From Persicaria tinctoria (lineage: Eukaryota > Streptophyta > Magnoliopsida > Caryophyllales > Polygonaceae), in the NCBI GenBank assembly GCA_037127255.1, contig JBANSL010000018.1:16341175-16405174 (forward strand): a DNA stretch of 64,000 nt. The letters are read 5' to 3'. A program made the position numbers and the translations under genes. Positions 11,200 through 21,649 of this stretch are shown here, piece after piece. Each line of letters begins with the position of its first letter. Position 1 is the first letter of the stretch. The notes under the pieces were generated by a model. The model saw nothing but the letters and a program-made list of their open reading frames with translations, did no database searches and was not told where the DNA came from.

Positions 11200-11290
11200 A
11201 AAGAGCGGCCATTCCGGGATTCGAACCGGGGACCTATGAGTACTACCCACAAGTCCTTTCCGGTGAGCCATTCCGAAATGGTTAAAACAT
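11200..11290 (-). mobile_element. tRNA-derived SINE head (or tRNA relic)
   Basis: On the minus strand there is a near-perfect polymerase III B box, GGTTCGAATCC, about 40 bp after an A-box-like ATGGCTCACCGGAAAGG. The end GGAATGGCCGC partly pairs with the start GGAATGGC. Arms for a complete cloverleaf cannot be folded by eye, so a SINE head is more likely than a tRNA gene. No tail or target duplication was fixed. Confidence 0.5.
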
Positions 11291-11376
11291 GCTTCTTCCC
11301 CCATGCCGCACAGACCCATTTTCCATTAATGGGGAATTCCTTTTTTTTTTTTTACAACTTCACTCGATATTTAACA

Positions 11377-12228
11377 TGTTTGAATGAATTTCAACCCTTC
11401 AAATTCAATAAAAATATCAATTGATAGTTTATTATGTTGGAAGAGATGAGCGATTGACTTCAACTCCTCAATTCAATTAATCCGATAAACATGATTACAA
11501 TTTATAGAAAACCTAAACCTAAAATTGAACGGTAGTTGTGAGGCACTTTCATCCCCACTAATTAACCCTAAAAAAACTAACTCTAACCGGCACTTGTTGC
11601 TGCACAGTCTCAACACACTAATATTTTAACTACCCAATTGCCTACACATCCACAAATTCTTAATTAATTAATTTCCTAATTTTAAATCACTAATCTAACA
11701 TCTCCCCTTGATTTAAAATTTCACAAAATCACATTTTTTTTCTTTAATTTTCTTCAGAGGCGCTCGCATTAATCTTCGCCTTCAATTTCTACCAGCAGAC
11801 GCACTTCATCGTCTTCAACGTCTTCAGACCCTTCAGTTTCAAATTCTTCAGATCGATGCACTTCGGATCTTGATCGATGATCGTCTTCGAATCATAATCG
11901 ATTGATACACTTCTCATCTTCTTCGATTCTTGATGCACATCTCATCTTCTTGAAATTCATGGAGCACTTTATTAATCTCCATAATTGCCTTCTTCCTCGG
12001 TCCAACTCAAATCATCGGAGCCCTTCAACTACTTCGGATGGACTCTCGTCGGAGCCCCTGCCTTCATAATTGCCTTCTTCAGCCGGACTCTTCCCATCGG
12101 AGCCCACTTCTTCAAACTTCGACCTCCTTCGACCGCACTCTCATGGAGTCGGTGACTGACTCTATTCCGCCGGCTTCGGCTGCTGCTTTCCCTAACTGTT
12201 TGTCTCCCGACAGTACTCATATCGGACA
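11377..12228 (-). mobile_element. 3' end of LTR element C
   Basis: On the minus strand the polypurine tract AAGGGGAGA (RC of 11701-11709) is followed by an LTR of about 324 bp from TGTTAGATTAG at 11700 to about 11377. Upstream of the tract lies an acidic, repeated stretch (12228-11760) with GAAGAAGGCAATTATG twice and GGGCTCCGATG twice, partly open (ending VEIEGED and a stop). The superfamily is not certain. The rest of C would lie beyond the 3' LTR of element A, which appears to have inserted into C. Confidence 0.55.
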
Positions 12229-12782
12229 TGTAATAATCGTGATAACAACTCCGAGATTCGGTTCGATTCAACAAAGAAAAACAAAGAGGACACATGAGTT
12301 GTTAACGCGGTTCGGTTGCCCTACTCCGCGGGGTCTCAAGAGGAGAGACCCGATCCCGAAAAATCCACTAACTTGAACGAAGATACAAGGTCTGGATACA
12401 AGCTTGGATTATCAAACGAGAATCACCACAGATGAGCAGACAAAGCAAGTAAAACAAGAGAGAAAGGGTTCAGAGAGAGTCGAAAGGGCTTAAGCGCGCC
12501 CCCTTTCACAGCTCTTCGTATGGCAATGGCGATCTTCAGACTCCAAGGAACAGGACCCGAGCCACCATGGAAGAACAAGGAAGCATCTCTCGCACTCTCT
12601 CCTTTCTCTGCTTAGGGTTTTTAGCCGTCAGAGCTTCTCTCACTTCTCGTGAGTTGTGTACGTACAATAATCACTTAAATAGGGGAGCAGAAAGACTAGG
12701 GCTACAACGGTAACAAGTTGTTGAACAATAAGGATGGGCTTGGATGTGGGTCGGCCCAACCCTTAACAACAACTATGATACA
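12229..12782 (-). mobile_element. 3' LTR of Copia element A
   Basis: The polypurine tract AAGTGGGGA (RC of 12783-12791) precedes TGTATCATAG, the LTR start. The LTR includes a promoter-like stretch CCCCTATTTAAGTG and a conserved tail with 'CTCTTGAGACCCCGCGGAGT'. That tail is closely matched at 56650-56700, which identifies a second LTR of this family in the window. The far end at 12229 (…ATTATTACA) is my best guess. No complete 5' LTR of A is present. Confidence 0.6.
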
Positions 12783-13113
12783 TCCCCACTTGCATTCAAC
12801 GAGAGCTGAGTCTTCAAGAGTCTAAGGCATTACCAAGAGTCCTAACCAAGACCAGCTTGGGGTCCCATAGGTGAACCATAGGCTCGAGACCTTGGCTCAT
12901 CAACTGCTTAACCTGTGGTGCTTCTACTAGTTATCCAATCCAAGCTTTAGTTATCCAAGAACTTTACAAGAACAAATACAAACTTAGGATTACATTACAA
13001 CAAATGTCATCCTAATGCTGAGTTTGTTCAAGTATCTTCATTCCTCTAGCAAGTGAATCTTCACCAGGGATCTTCCTCTCCCGTTAGTCATCAACCCAAG
13101 TGCCTTTGATGCA

Positions 13114-16100
13114 TCAAGGCACATCAAAGATCTTTAGTAAATTCCTATAGAAAGTGAATTTGTTAGCAGACACAATTTTGGTGCCAAAGTCTGCAGGATT
13201 GACATCTCCTAAGATCTTATCAACAAAGATATTTTCTTTCTCAATCTCATCTCTAATGAAATGAAATCTAACATCGATGTCTCTCTTTCAATCTTTTTTA
13301 ATATTCCTTTTAACCATATGGCCTCTTTAGCAGCCTCAGTTGCAGCAATATATTCAGCTTCAGTGGTAGACAGAGCAACAATAGATTGCAATTGAGACTT
13401 CCAAGTTATACAATTTCCAGCCCAGGTGAAAAAGAATGCAGATGTAGACTTCGTATTATCCCTATTTCCAGCATAATCCGAGTCACAAATCCATGGAGAT
13501 CATTTCTAAAAGTGTGTTCAGCAAACATAAGACACATAGATTTAGTGCCACATAAGTATCTAAGTAGATATTTCATTGTTGTCCAGTGTTTCTCCCTGGG
13601 ATCTGACATAAATCTACTCAGAATACTCACAGGAAAAACAAGATCTGGCATGGTACATAACATAGCATACATGATGGAACCAGCAGCAACATCATATGGA
13701 ATGTTTTTCATTTTGTTAGATTCTTCAGTGGTTTTAATACTCTGGTCTCTGTATAACTCTAAATGCCCTCCTAAGGGAATGGGTGTAGGCTTAGGTTGTT
13801 CATGCAAAATCTATCCAGAATTTTAAGCAAGTAATGACTTTGAGACATCCACATGATTTTTTCAGATCTGTTTCTAATAATGTTCATCCCTAGAATCCTT
13901 TTAGCAGAACCAAGATCCTTCATGTCAAAATGTCTTTTTAGATCATTTTTCACACCATAAATGAGCACTTTACAGCTACTAATCAGAAGGATATCATCCA
14001 CAAAAAGAAACACATACAAGGGATTTTTAAACAACATTCTTGTAATATACGCAGGTGTCATACTTGCTCCTTTTAAAACCTAGAGACTTCATACATGCAT
14101 TAAATTTGAGGTTCCATTGCCTAGGGGATTGTTTCAAACCATAAATAGATTTCCTCAACAAACACAAATGTCCAGCTTTTCTTTTATCAACAAAACCCTT
14201 AGGTTGGCTCATGCATATGGTCTCTTTCAGGTCTCCATGAAGAAAAGCGGTCTTAACATCCATTTGTTCCAATTCCCAGTCATTAACCGTGGTCATAGCT
14301 AGCATAAGTCTTAGAGTTTTGTACTTAACAACATGTGCAAATATGTCTTTATAATCAACTCCCTCCTTTTGCCTAAAGCCTTTGGCAACTGGCCTAGCTT
14401 TGTATTTAGGTGGATCAATGGGAATAAGACCATCTTTTAACTTGTAAATCCATTTGCACTCTATAACTTTAGCTCCTCTAGGTTTAGGAACAAGCATCTA
14501 AGTTTTGTTAGCATACATAGACTGAATTTCCTCATGCATAGCTTTTAACCATTCATTTGACATGGGACTTTTCATGGCTTGTTCATAAGATTCAGGTGTA
14601 AGATGCTTAACAGTTTCAGCATCTAAGAAAGCAAATTCAACAATGTTGGAGATGAATCTTTTGTTAGGTATCCTAACTCTAGGTTCTCTATCTCTAACCA
14701 GTTGATAATTAGGGGTGTTCACCGGTTCAAACCGGCCCGGAACCGGATATAACCGGAACCGGAATATAGGGAAAGTGCAAACCGAAAACCAGCCCGGAAT
14801 ATTTCCGGTTTTAAACCGAACCGGTCCGGATAATTCGGTTAAAACCGGAACCGAACCGGTATATTAAATTCCTGCACTCACATGGATGAATGTTTAAACT
14901 AATTAATTAAATTTTAATTTTTTTGTATGTCGTTTGCTCTCTTTTCCAATTAAAAGTTATACATTAATGTCTTCATTAAAAATATAATACAATTAACTTG
15001 TAAAAGTTACTGGAAATATAATACAATTAACTTGTAAAAGTTACTGGAGAAATTAATAAAATAGGTCAAATATGTAAACTCTTTCAAATGCAGTGTGAAG
15101 GTCATGACAATTTTGTCATTGTTAAAAAAATAAAAGTTGTAGATGATGTATCTTGTCTTCTTTTAATTGAAAAAAACTAATTTAATGTAGTGTTTACACG
15201 ATAATTATGATTAAGGTTATATGATTCCAATTTCTTTCGGTTGAAACCGAAAACCGCCGGTTTTAACCAGAACCGTAATTTTAAAATATTTAAAATCGAA
15301 AACCGGACCGGATGAATTCAATCCGATTTCGGTTCGGTTATACCGGTCCGGTTCCGGTCGGTTTTCCGGTCCAAACCGAAATATGCACAGCCCTATTGAT
15401 AATCAGCCAAATCATGCACAATATGCTCAGAATTTTCATTCACAATAGCAGAAGAAGCAGCAATTGATGATTAGCATGTGAAGTTTCAGATGAAGATGAA
15501 ATTCCAGGAGAAGAGGAGGTTGCACTTACTCTCTCACCGGAATGGTGGGCTGAGGGAGAAGTACTCCCTTGCTGATCAGAATTGTCAAGGCTCTTGTCAG
15601 TCCCATTTTCACTCTCAACAGCCCCAGGAACAGATTCATGCAACTCATCAGTAGGTGTTGAGTTTCCAGGGCTTGAGTAATGAGAGAAGCCACTATCAAA
15701 TTCTTCTTCATCATGGTTAACTTGGTCATTTGCTTCATAAAACAGTCCAACAGTATGGTTGCTTCCAGGGGTACCTGCAGTCTCAGTTATAGGTGTTAGC
15801 ACATTTTTGAAATGAAAATCTTGTTCATTAAAAGTAACATTTCTAGATGTGATACACTTATAAGCTCCAAGTTGAACTACCAACAACCTATAGCCTTTAG
15901 TTCCTTCAGGATATCCTAACATCACACACTTTTGAGCTCTAGGTTGTAACTTTCCATGTGATATGTGGGAGTAAGTAGTGCAACCAAATGGTCTCAAGTG
16001 TGTGATGTCAGGTTTGACACATGACCATGTCTCTTGTGGAGTTTTGAAGTCCACAACAGATGAAGGGGTTCTGTTAATTAAATACCCAGCAGTAGTAACA

Positions 16101-16486
16101 GCCTCACTCCATAAGTAACTTTTTAATCCAACACTAATGAGCATGCACCTTGCTTTTTCAAGTAAGGTCATGTTCATCCTCTCAGCAGTGTCATTCTGCT
16201 GAGGGGTGCCAGGGATAGTTAAATGTCTTTTTATCCCCTTTTTCAGGCAAAATTCATCAAAGGCTTTATTGCAAAACTCAAGGCCATTGTCTGTTCTCAA
16301 GACTTTTAATATAAACTTGGACTGACTTTCAACCATTGCATTCCATACTTTAAAACGTTCAAAAGCTTCATCCTTTGATTTTAACAAGTACACCCATACT
16401 TTCCTAGAGTAGTGATCAATTAGAGAAAGGAAGTATTTTCTTCCTCCTATTGTCTCTACCTGAGCTGGCCCCCACAGATCAGAGTG
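13114..16486 (-). pseudogene. Element A pol: integrase, reverse transcriptase, RNase H
   Basis: Read on the minus strand: the integrase core begins at 16484 with THSDLWGP and holds TDNGLEFCN and TPQQNDTAERMN. A long acidic linker follows. The reverse transcriptase has QMDVKTAFLHGDL, SIYGLKQSPRQW and the catalytic FVDDILL at about 13995. RNase H has [10 protein letters not shown] and ends DFGTKIVSANKF before a stop at 13114. Frameshifts near 14040, 13790 and 13400 disable it. A hAT MITE at 14710-15395 splits the frame before the reverse transcriptase. The amino end of the integrase is cut at 16486 by element B. The upstream part continues at 21462-21596 and 27708-27868. Confidence 0.85.
14710..15395. 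mobile_element. Non-autonomous hAT MITE in element A
   Basis: Termini are TAGGGGTGTTCA and TGCACAGCCCTA, flanked by a perfect 8-bp duplication TTGATAAT (14702-14709 and 15396-15403), diagnostic of hAT transposition. Subterminal regions are full of CCGGTT/AACCGG words on both sides, likely transposase binding sites. It has no coding sequence. Confidence 0.93.
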
Positions 16487-16553
16487 TGTAAGATTATAGA
16501 ATTGATGTAAAGTCCTTCTTAGGGTTTCCATTCATTGATATAACATATATATA

Positions 16554-17041
16554 TAGGGGTGGGCACAAATCCCGCAAATCCCGATCCCGTCCCGGTTCCG
16601 TCCCGATCCCGTCCCGATCCCGGTGGGATTTAGGACAAAATAGCGAATCTCGTCCCGAACCCGTCCTGCAAAAATTATGCGGGACAAAACGCGGGACGAT
16701 CCCGGTGGGATCCCGCAAATCCCGTCCCGTCCCGCATATAATAATAATAATAATAATAATAATCATAATAATAATAATAATAATAATAATTTTTATAATA
16801 ATAATAATATTATAATATTATAATATTATAAAATAATAATAATATATTATTAGTATATATTATTTTGAGCAAATATTATTTATAACTATAATAATAATTT
16901 TCAATTTATAATAATAATATTATTATTATTATATAATATTATAATATAATTTAATAATAATAATTTATAATAAAATTATTATTATTATTATTATTATATC
17001 ATATTATATTTTTTTCTTGTAAAGTATAATTATAACGTGGG

Positions 17042-17074
<33 letters not shown>

Positions 17075-17080
17075 TATTAC

Positions 17081-17114
<34 letters not shown>

Positions 17115-17928
17115 ATAAAAACAGATTACAAGAAATTAGTGGGCAACCGAGATACTATCTGCGCACCCACTCCTTTAGCGATAACAAAGCCAAGTCTAGT
17201 AAAAATATAACGTGCAACACGAGCCCCAGCATCCTGAGATACCGAGAATTTCTGAATCCGCTTCAGCAATGCAACCGCATCTGTATCCAACTCCCCCAAT
17301 GAAGAGAATGAGAAGGGTAGGAAACCATAACCAGCCGCCGTACACAAATCTCGATACTTGACACACTTACGTCGAGCAGCATCAACAACAGCACGACCAG
17401 GCATAAAGTCAGAAATTCCAGACTGAGTCAATGGAGAGGATCCCGTCAGATCGACACACACATCCCGCCCATTTAGAGTTACAAGAGTCAAACAGCTAAT
17501 TAAATACGGTATTCTTCCTAACTATCAATCGATAATTAATTAGACAATATTGGTAAATCTCGTCTTAATTCCTTTCCGTCCTGATCTAGTAAGACAATCA
17601 TTGTATGAATTAATAATAGTATTATAATATTATTAATAATATTAATATTATTATTATTGAATAATATAGTTGAGAATAATACCGTATTCAACATATTATA
17701 CTAAATAATGAATTATGAAAGCATTTTTCACTTTGCAAATTTATATAATATTTTATTATTTTTATATGCGGGACAAGGCCCGTCCCGTCCCGATCCCGTC
17801 CCGTCCAGACTCCATCCCGTCCCGAAAAAAAAATGTCAATCCCGTCCCGATCCCGTCCCGAAAAAATTTCGCGGGACGAGTCCCGTCCCGGCCCAATCCC
17901 GTCTCGTCCCGTCCCGCGCCCACCCCTA
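16554..17928. mobile_element. hAT-like element carrying a host-like frame
   Basis: Ends are TAGGGGTGGGC and GCCCACCCCTA, flanked by TATATATA (16546-16553 and 17929-17936). This 8-bp flank is suggestive, but the site is a simple repeat. Both ends are packed with CCCGTCCCG/CGGGACGGG words. The middle holds long (AAT)n/(ATT)n runs and a GC-richer coding island at 17126-17491. No transposase is present, so it depended on a relative. Confidence 0.85.
17126..17491 (-). CDS. Captured protein fragment inside the hAT-like element
   Basis: An uninterrupted frame of 121 residues, with a base composition clearly different from the AT-rich repeats around it. It carries GRDVCVDLTGSSPLT, an AAGYGFLPFSFSSLGELD block, LLKRIQKFSVSQ and a carboxyl end RLGFVIAKGVGAQIVSRLP. 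I have a general memory of this layout as the C-terminal part of a plant multicopy protein family of unclear role, often loosely labelled reverse-transcriptase-like, but I cannot name it. The frame ends at a natural stop followed directly by repeat sequence, and its upstream part reads open beyond the methionine. It is best seen as the 3' end of a gene or another repeat picked up by the transposon. It is uncertain whether it is expressed. Confidence 0.5.
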   Translation of the reverse strand: MTLVTLNGRDVCVDLTGSSPLTQSGISDFMPGRAVVDAARRKCVKYRDLCTAAGYGFLPFSFSSLGELDTDAVALLKRIQKFSVSQDAGARVARYIFTRLGFVIAKGVGAQIVSRLPTNFL

Positions 17929-18006
17929 TATATATATAGGTTACAAAGGTATTGGGCCTTAATGGGCTTTTAGCCCACTATACAATATTAAGACCTATGT
18001 AATCTA

Positions 18007-21000
18007 TCAAACCCCCGCAGTCGAAACTGGAGGGGGTCGTACAGTGAGACTGGAGCGAAAATCAATGAACAACTGTCTAGGTAAACCCTTGGTGAATATA
18101 TCAGCGTACTGAAACGAGGACGGGACATGTAGAACGCGGACATGTCCTATGGCAACCTTGTCTCTGACGAAGTGGACCAGGTTGCTAGCCAGATAGACGG
18201 CAGAGATGTTATCAGTGTAGACCAGAGTGGCCTTCATAAGAGGGCAACGGAGCTCAAGCAGGAGATTGCGGAGCCAAGAGCACTCGGAGACAACGTTGGC
18301 ATTGCCCCTGTATTCGGCCTCAGCGCTGGAGCGAGACACGACAGACTGACGCTTGGCCGACCACGACACAAGGGTGTCGTTGAGGAAGACACAGTAACCA
18401 GACGTGGAGCGACGTGTGTCAGGACAACCACCCCAATCCGCATCAGTGTAAGCAACAAGGTCAAGCTTAGAGGAAGGAGTGATCGTGGTGCCGAGCTCGA
18501 GTGTGTCGCTGATGTACCGAATGATCCGCTTTAAGGCATGAAAGTGGGGTTCCCTGGGTGCATGCATGAACAAGCAGATCTGCTGAACGGCGTAACTGAT
18601 ATCAGGTCTGGTGAAGGTGAGATACTGAAGAGCACCAGCAAGGCTCCTGTACAATGTCGGATCATCAACCAAAGGACCAGAGTGAGCGCTGAGCTTGTTG
18701 GATGTATCGACAGGGGTGGCGACAGGATTGCAGTTACTCATCTTAGCCCGAGCAACAATCTCAGCAGCATACTTACTCTGTGAGAGGAATAGCCCAGACG
18801 CATGCCGCTGAACAGCAACTCCCAAGAAGTAAGACAACTGACCCAAATCTGACATAGCGAATTCAGCACTCAGTTGTGAAATAATCGACGTCCAAAGAGC
18901 ATCAGAAGAGGCGGTGAGAATGATGTCCTCAACATACAGTAACAGAAATGCCATGTTGGAGCCTCTGCGATAGATGAACAGGGACGAATCCGAGCGGCTG
19001 CCAATGAAACCCAAGTGGAGAAGATGAGAAGCAAAGCGTTGGAACCAAGCTTCAGGAGACAGACGTGCTTGGGACGATCAACATCAGTAAATCCCGGCGG
19101 CTGAAACATGTAGACTGTCTCATTCAGGTGACCATGCAGAAAAGCGTTCTTGACATCCAACTGATGAATGGCCCATTTGCGCGACAGAGCTAAGCTCAAT
19201 ACCACTCGGATAGTGGCAGGCTTGACCACGGGGCTGAAGGTCTCATCACAATCAATACCTACCTGCTGAGATCGACCGTTGACGACAAGACGTGATTTAT
19301 AGCGCTCCAACGTCCCATCAGAGCGGAACTTGTGACGGAAGAGCAACATACGGCGAACGTTCGCCGCTGGAGGGCGAGGGACAAGAACCCAAGTACCATT
19401 CTTTGTAAGGGCCCTGTATTCGTCGAGCATAGCCGCCTGCCAATTCGGGTCGTGGAGGGCTGTTTTGTGGGAGGTGGGGATGGGGGACAGGGAGGTCGAG
19501 GTGGAGGAAGGGGTTGAGTGGGAGTCGGGAGGGACGGGGGCAAGGGGGGCGGAGCGGGGTTGATTTGCGGCGGGCGCCGCAAGGGGTGCTGCCGGCGCCG
19601 CCAGTGTGTAGGACGGAGGGTAGGGATGGTTTAGTTGATTGGCGGCGGGCGCCGCAAGGGGTGCTGCGGGCGCCGCTAGTGTGTGGGACGGAGGGTAAGG
19701 ATGGTTTAGTTGATTGGCTGCGGCCGCCGCATTTTGCGGCGGGCGCAGCATTACAATATGGCGATCCGACGGAGGGATGTAGGCATGGTGTTGAGCGGCG
19801 GGGTGATGTGTGGTGGTCATCGAGACGATTTGATGGGGTCGGAAGACATCAGAGACGCTGCGGGTGTGTGGTCTGGTGGGGGGAGGGGGAGAGGCAGGAG
19901 CACCGGGAGAGCTCTGGGGAAGAAGAAAATGCGGGAATGGTGACTCAGACTCTGACGGAGACACGGTGGGTGTGGGAGACGCAAAGGGGAATCGCGACTC
20001 ATCAAAGGTGACATGGCGAGAGAGAATGATCTTGTGGGTCTTGATATCGAGGCAGATGTAACCGCGATGATCAGACGGGTAGCCAAGAAAGACACAAGGG
20101 GTGGAGCGTGGGTGAAGCTTGTGAGGGGCGGTGGATGATTGATTTGGAAAATACAAGCATCCAAAGGTACGAAGGTGATCATACCTGGGGAAAGTGAAAT
20201 ACAGTGCCTGAAATGGTGAGCGATGGTGGAGGGTGGTGGAAGGTAGGATGTTTAGGAGGTAGCACGTGGTGGCTAAGGCATAAGGCCAAAAGTGAGGGGG
20301 AGTGGATGCGTGGAAGAGAAGAGTGCGCATCATATTGGTAATGGTTCGGATGATTTGTTCGGCCTTGCCATTTTGTTGGGAGGTGTAGGGGCAGGACAAG
20401 CGATAGGAGATCCCATTGGTATTGAAGAAAGTGTGAAAATCTTTGTTGTCAAATTCACGGCCATTGTCACATTGAAAGCACTTGATAGAGGAAACACTTG
20501 AGATTTAAAGTGCAAAGGGAAACCCATAAGAAATGTGTATAATCATCCAGAAACAACAGGTAATACTTACGACCCTCCGTGCTAGGCACAAGAGATGTCC
20601 AAATATCACTATGAATAATATCAAAAGGTGCAAAAGTAGTGTTTAAAGAACACTGAAAAGGAAGTCTGGCATGCTTGCCTAACTGACAAGAAGAACATAA
20701 ACTAGAGCGATGCTCTTTATGACATTGGACAAGACTCTTAGAACGAAGTAAATCTAAAACTGTAGGACTGGGATGACCAAGGCGTGCATGCCAAAGGCTG
20801 GATGATGATGCCGAGAGGGAGACCGGACACGACTGACTGGACGCGGGAGGTGGTGTGACAGGGTAGAGCTCCCCGGTGCTGTTACATCTCATTCGAGTAA
20901 CCCCCGTAGTAAGATCGTTCACAGAGAAACCATAGGGATCAAACGTAAGGGAAGCGTTGTTGTCAATAGTGAACCGACGGACAGGAATAAGGTTTTTGAC

Positions 21001-21420
21001 AATCTTTGGGGCAATGAGGACATCGTTAAGGTGTAGTGGGTGGGTTGGGGTCTGTAATGTGGCGTGACCAATCCCCGAAGTAGCAAGACGACCACCATTT
21101 CCGACGATAATAGAGTGTGCAGGACCCTTAAAAGAAAGAGATGAGAGGTTACCTGAGGAATTCGTCATGTGGGAGGTGGCACCAGTGTCCATGTACCAAG
21201 AAGAGTCTGAAGGTGTCGTCATGTGGGAGGAGAAGGCGTGATGCCCATCCGGCGAAACAACGCGATGATCAGACGATGTCAGATAGGCCCGAGGTCGCGG
21301 GGCAGGATAGCCGGAGTGTAGCCAATGAGGGTTGAAGCCAGGCACCGGGGACCATCGAGGGGCGGCGGTCAAAGGAGGAGGGCCGCGAGTGACGCGGTGG
21401 CCGCTGCAGATGTGGATGTC
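18007..21420 (-). pseudogene. Element B pol: protease to RNase H
   Basis: Minus-strand order: a zinc-knuckle remnant (CSGHRVTRG), protease (WYMDTGATSHM near 21190), the HHCC zinc region (LWHARLGHPS, CSSCQLGKHARL), integrase, a proline-rich hinge with two 75-bp repeats, reverse transcriptase (QLDVKNAFLHGHL) and RNase H (SSAEAEYRG). The stop codon overlaps the LTR. Lesions: a frame break near 20460 in the integrase; a deletion plus frameshift near 19050 that removes the usual LYGLKQAP block; and YVEDI in place of the catalytic YVDDI at about 18930. The 5' LTR and nearly all gag are absent. Only 16 bp resembling the LTR (ACTTTACATCAATTCT) remain, at about 21445-21460. Confidence 0.85.
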
Positions 21421-21461
21421 GCGGGCGCGGCCGCGGGCGCAGCAGAATTGATGTAAAGTGA

Positions 21462-21596
21462 TGCACGCCTATGTTCCTATATGGCCTAGCCTTTCATGCT
21501 AGATCTTTGTTTGATTTAGATTTGCATCATTAATCACATGGGTAGAAACATTAAGTTCAGGTGAGCCTATAACAATGTATAGCCCTCCTTTCTTAA
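21462..21596 (-). pseudogene. Element A gag-pre-integrase segment
   Basis: Minus strand reads KKGGLYIVIGSPELNVST and then HERLGH, the start of the HHCC zinc-binding region ahead of the integrase. The W before HERLGH has become a stop. It lies between element B and the Helitron, and its frame joins 27708-27868 when the Helitron is removed. About 45 codons that should link it to 16486 are missing. Confidence 0.8.
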
Positions 21597-21649
21597 TCTA
21601 TAATATATCTAGTAAAAGTTGTGTTCAGCCCCCCATAAATGCCACTATC

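Larger units (their letters stand above)
16487..18009 (-). mobile_element. 3' LTR of Copia element B, split by a hAT-like element
   Basis: On the minus strand the LTR runs from TGATAGATTAC at 18009 to CTTACA at 16487. Without the hAT-like insert and its duplicated target it is about 140 bp, matching the 133-bp LTR at 52-184. A polypurine tract GCGGGGGTT lies just ahead. The pol reading frame of B ends on the first three bases of this LTR (TGA, followed by TAG). Confidence 0.85.

Noticed and set aside
11200..11290. A functional tRNA gene on the minus strand
   Set aside because: The B box is good, but I could not build D and anticodon arms of normal size, and the A box is off consensus. A SINE head fits better.
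19259..20182. Long frames antisense to element B pol
   Set aside because: They are shadows of the GC-rich, repeat-bearing hinge and have no independent motifs.
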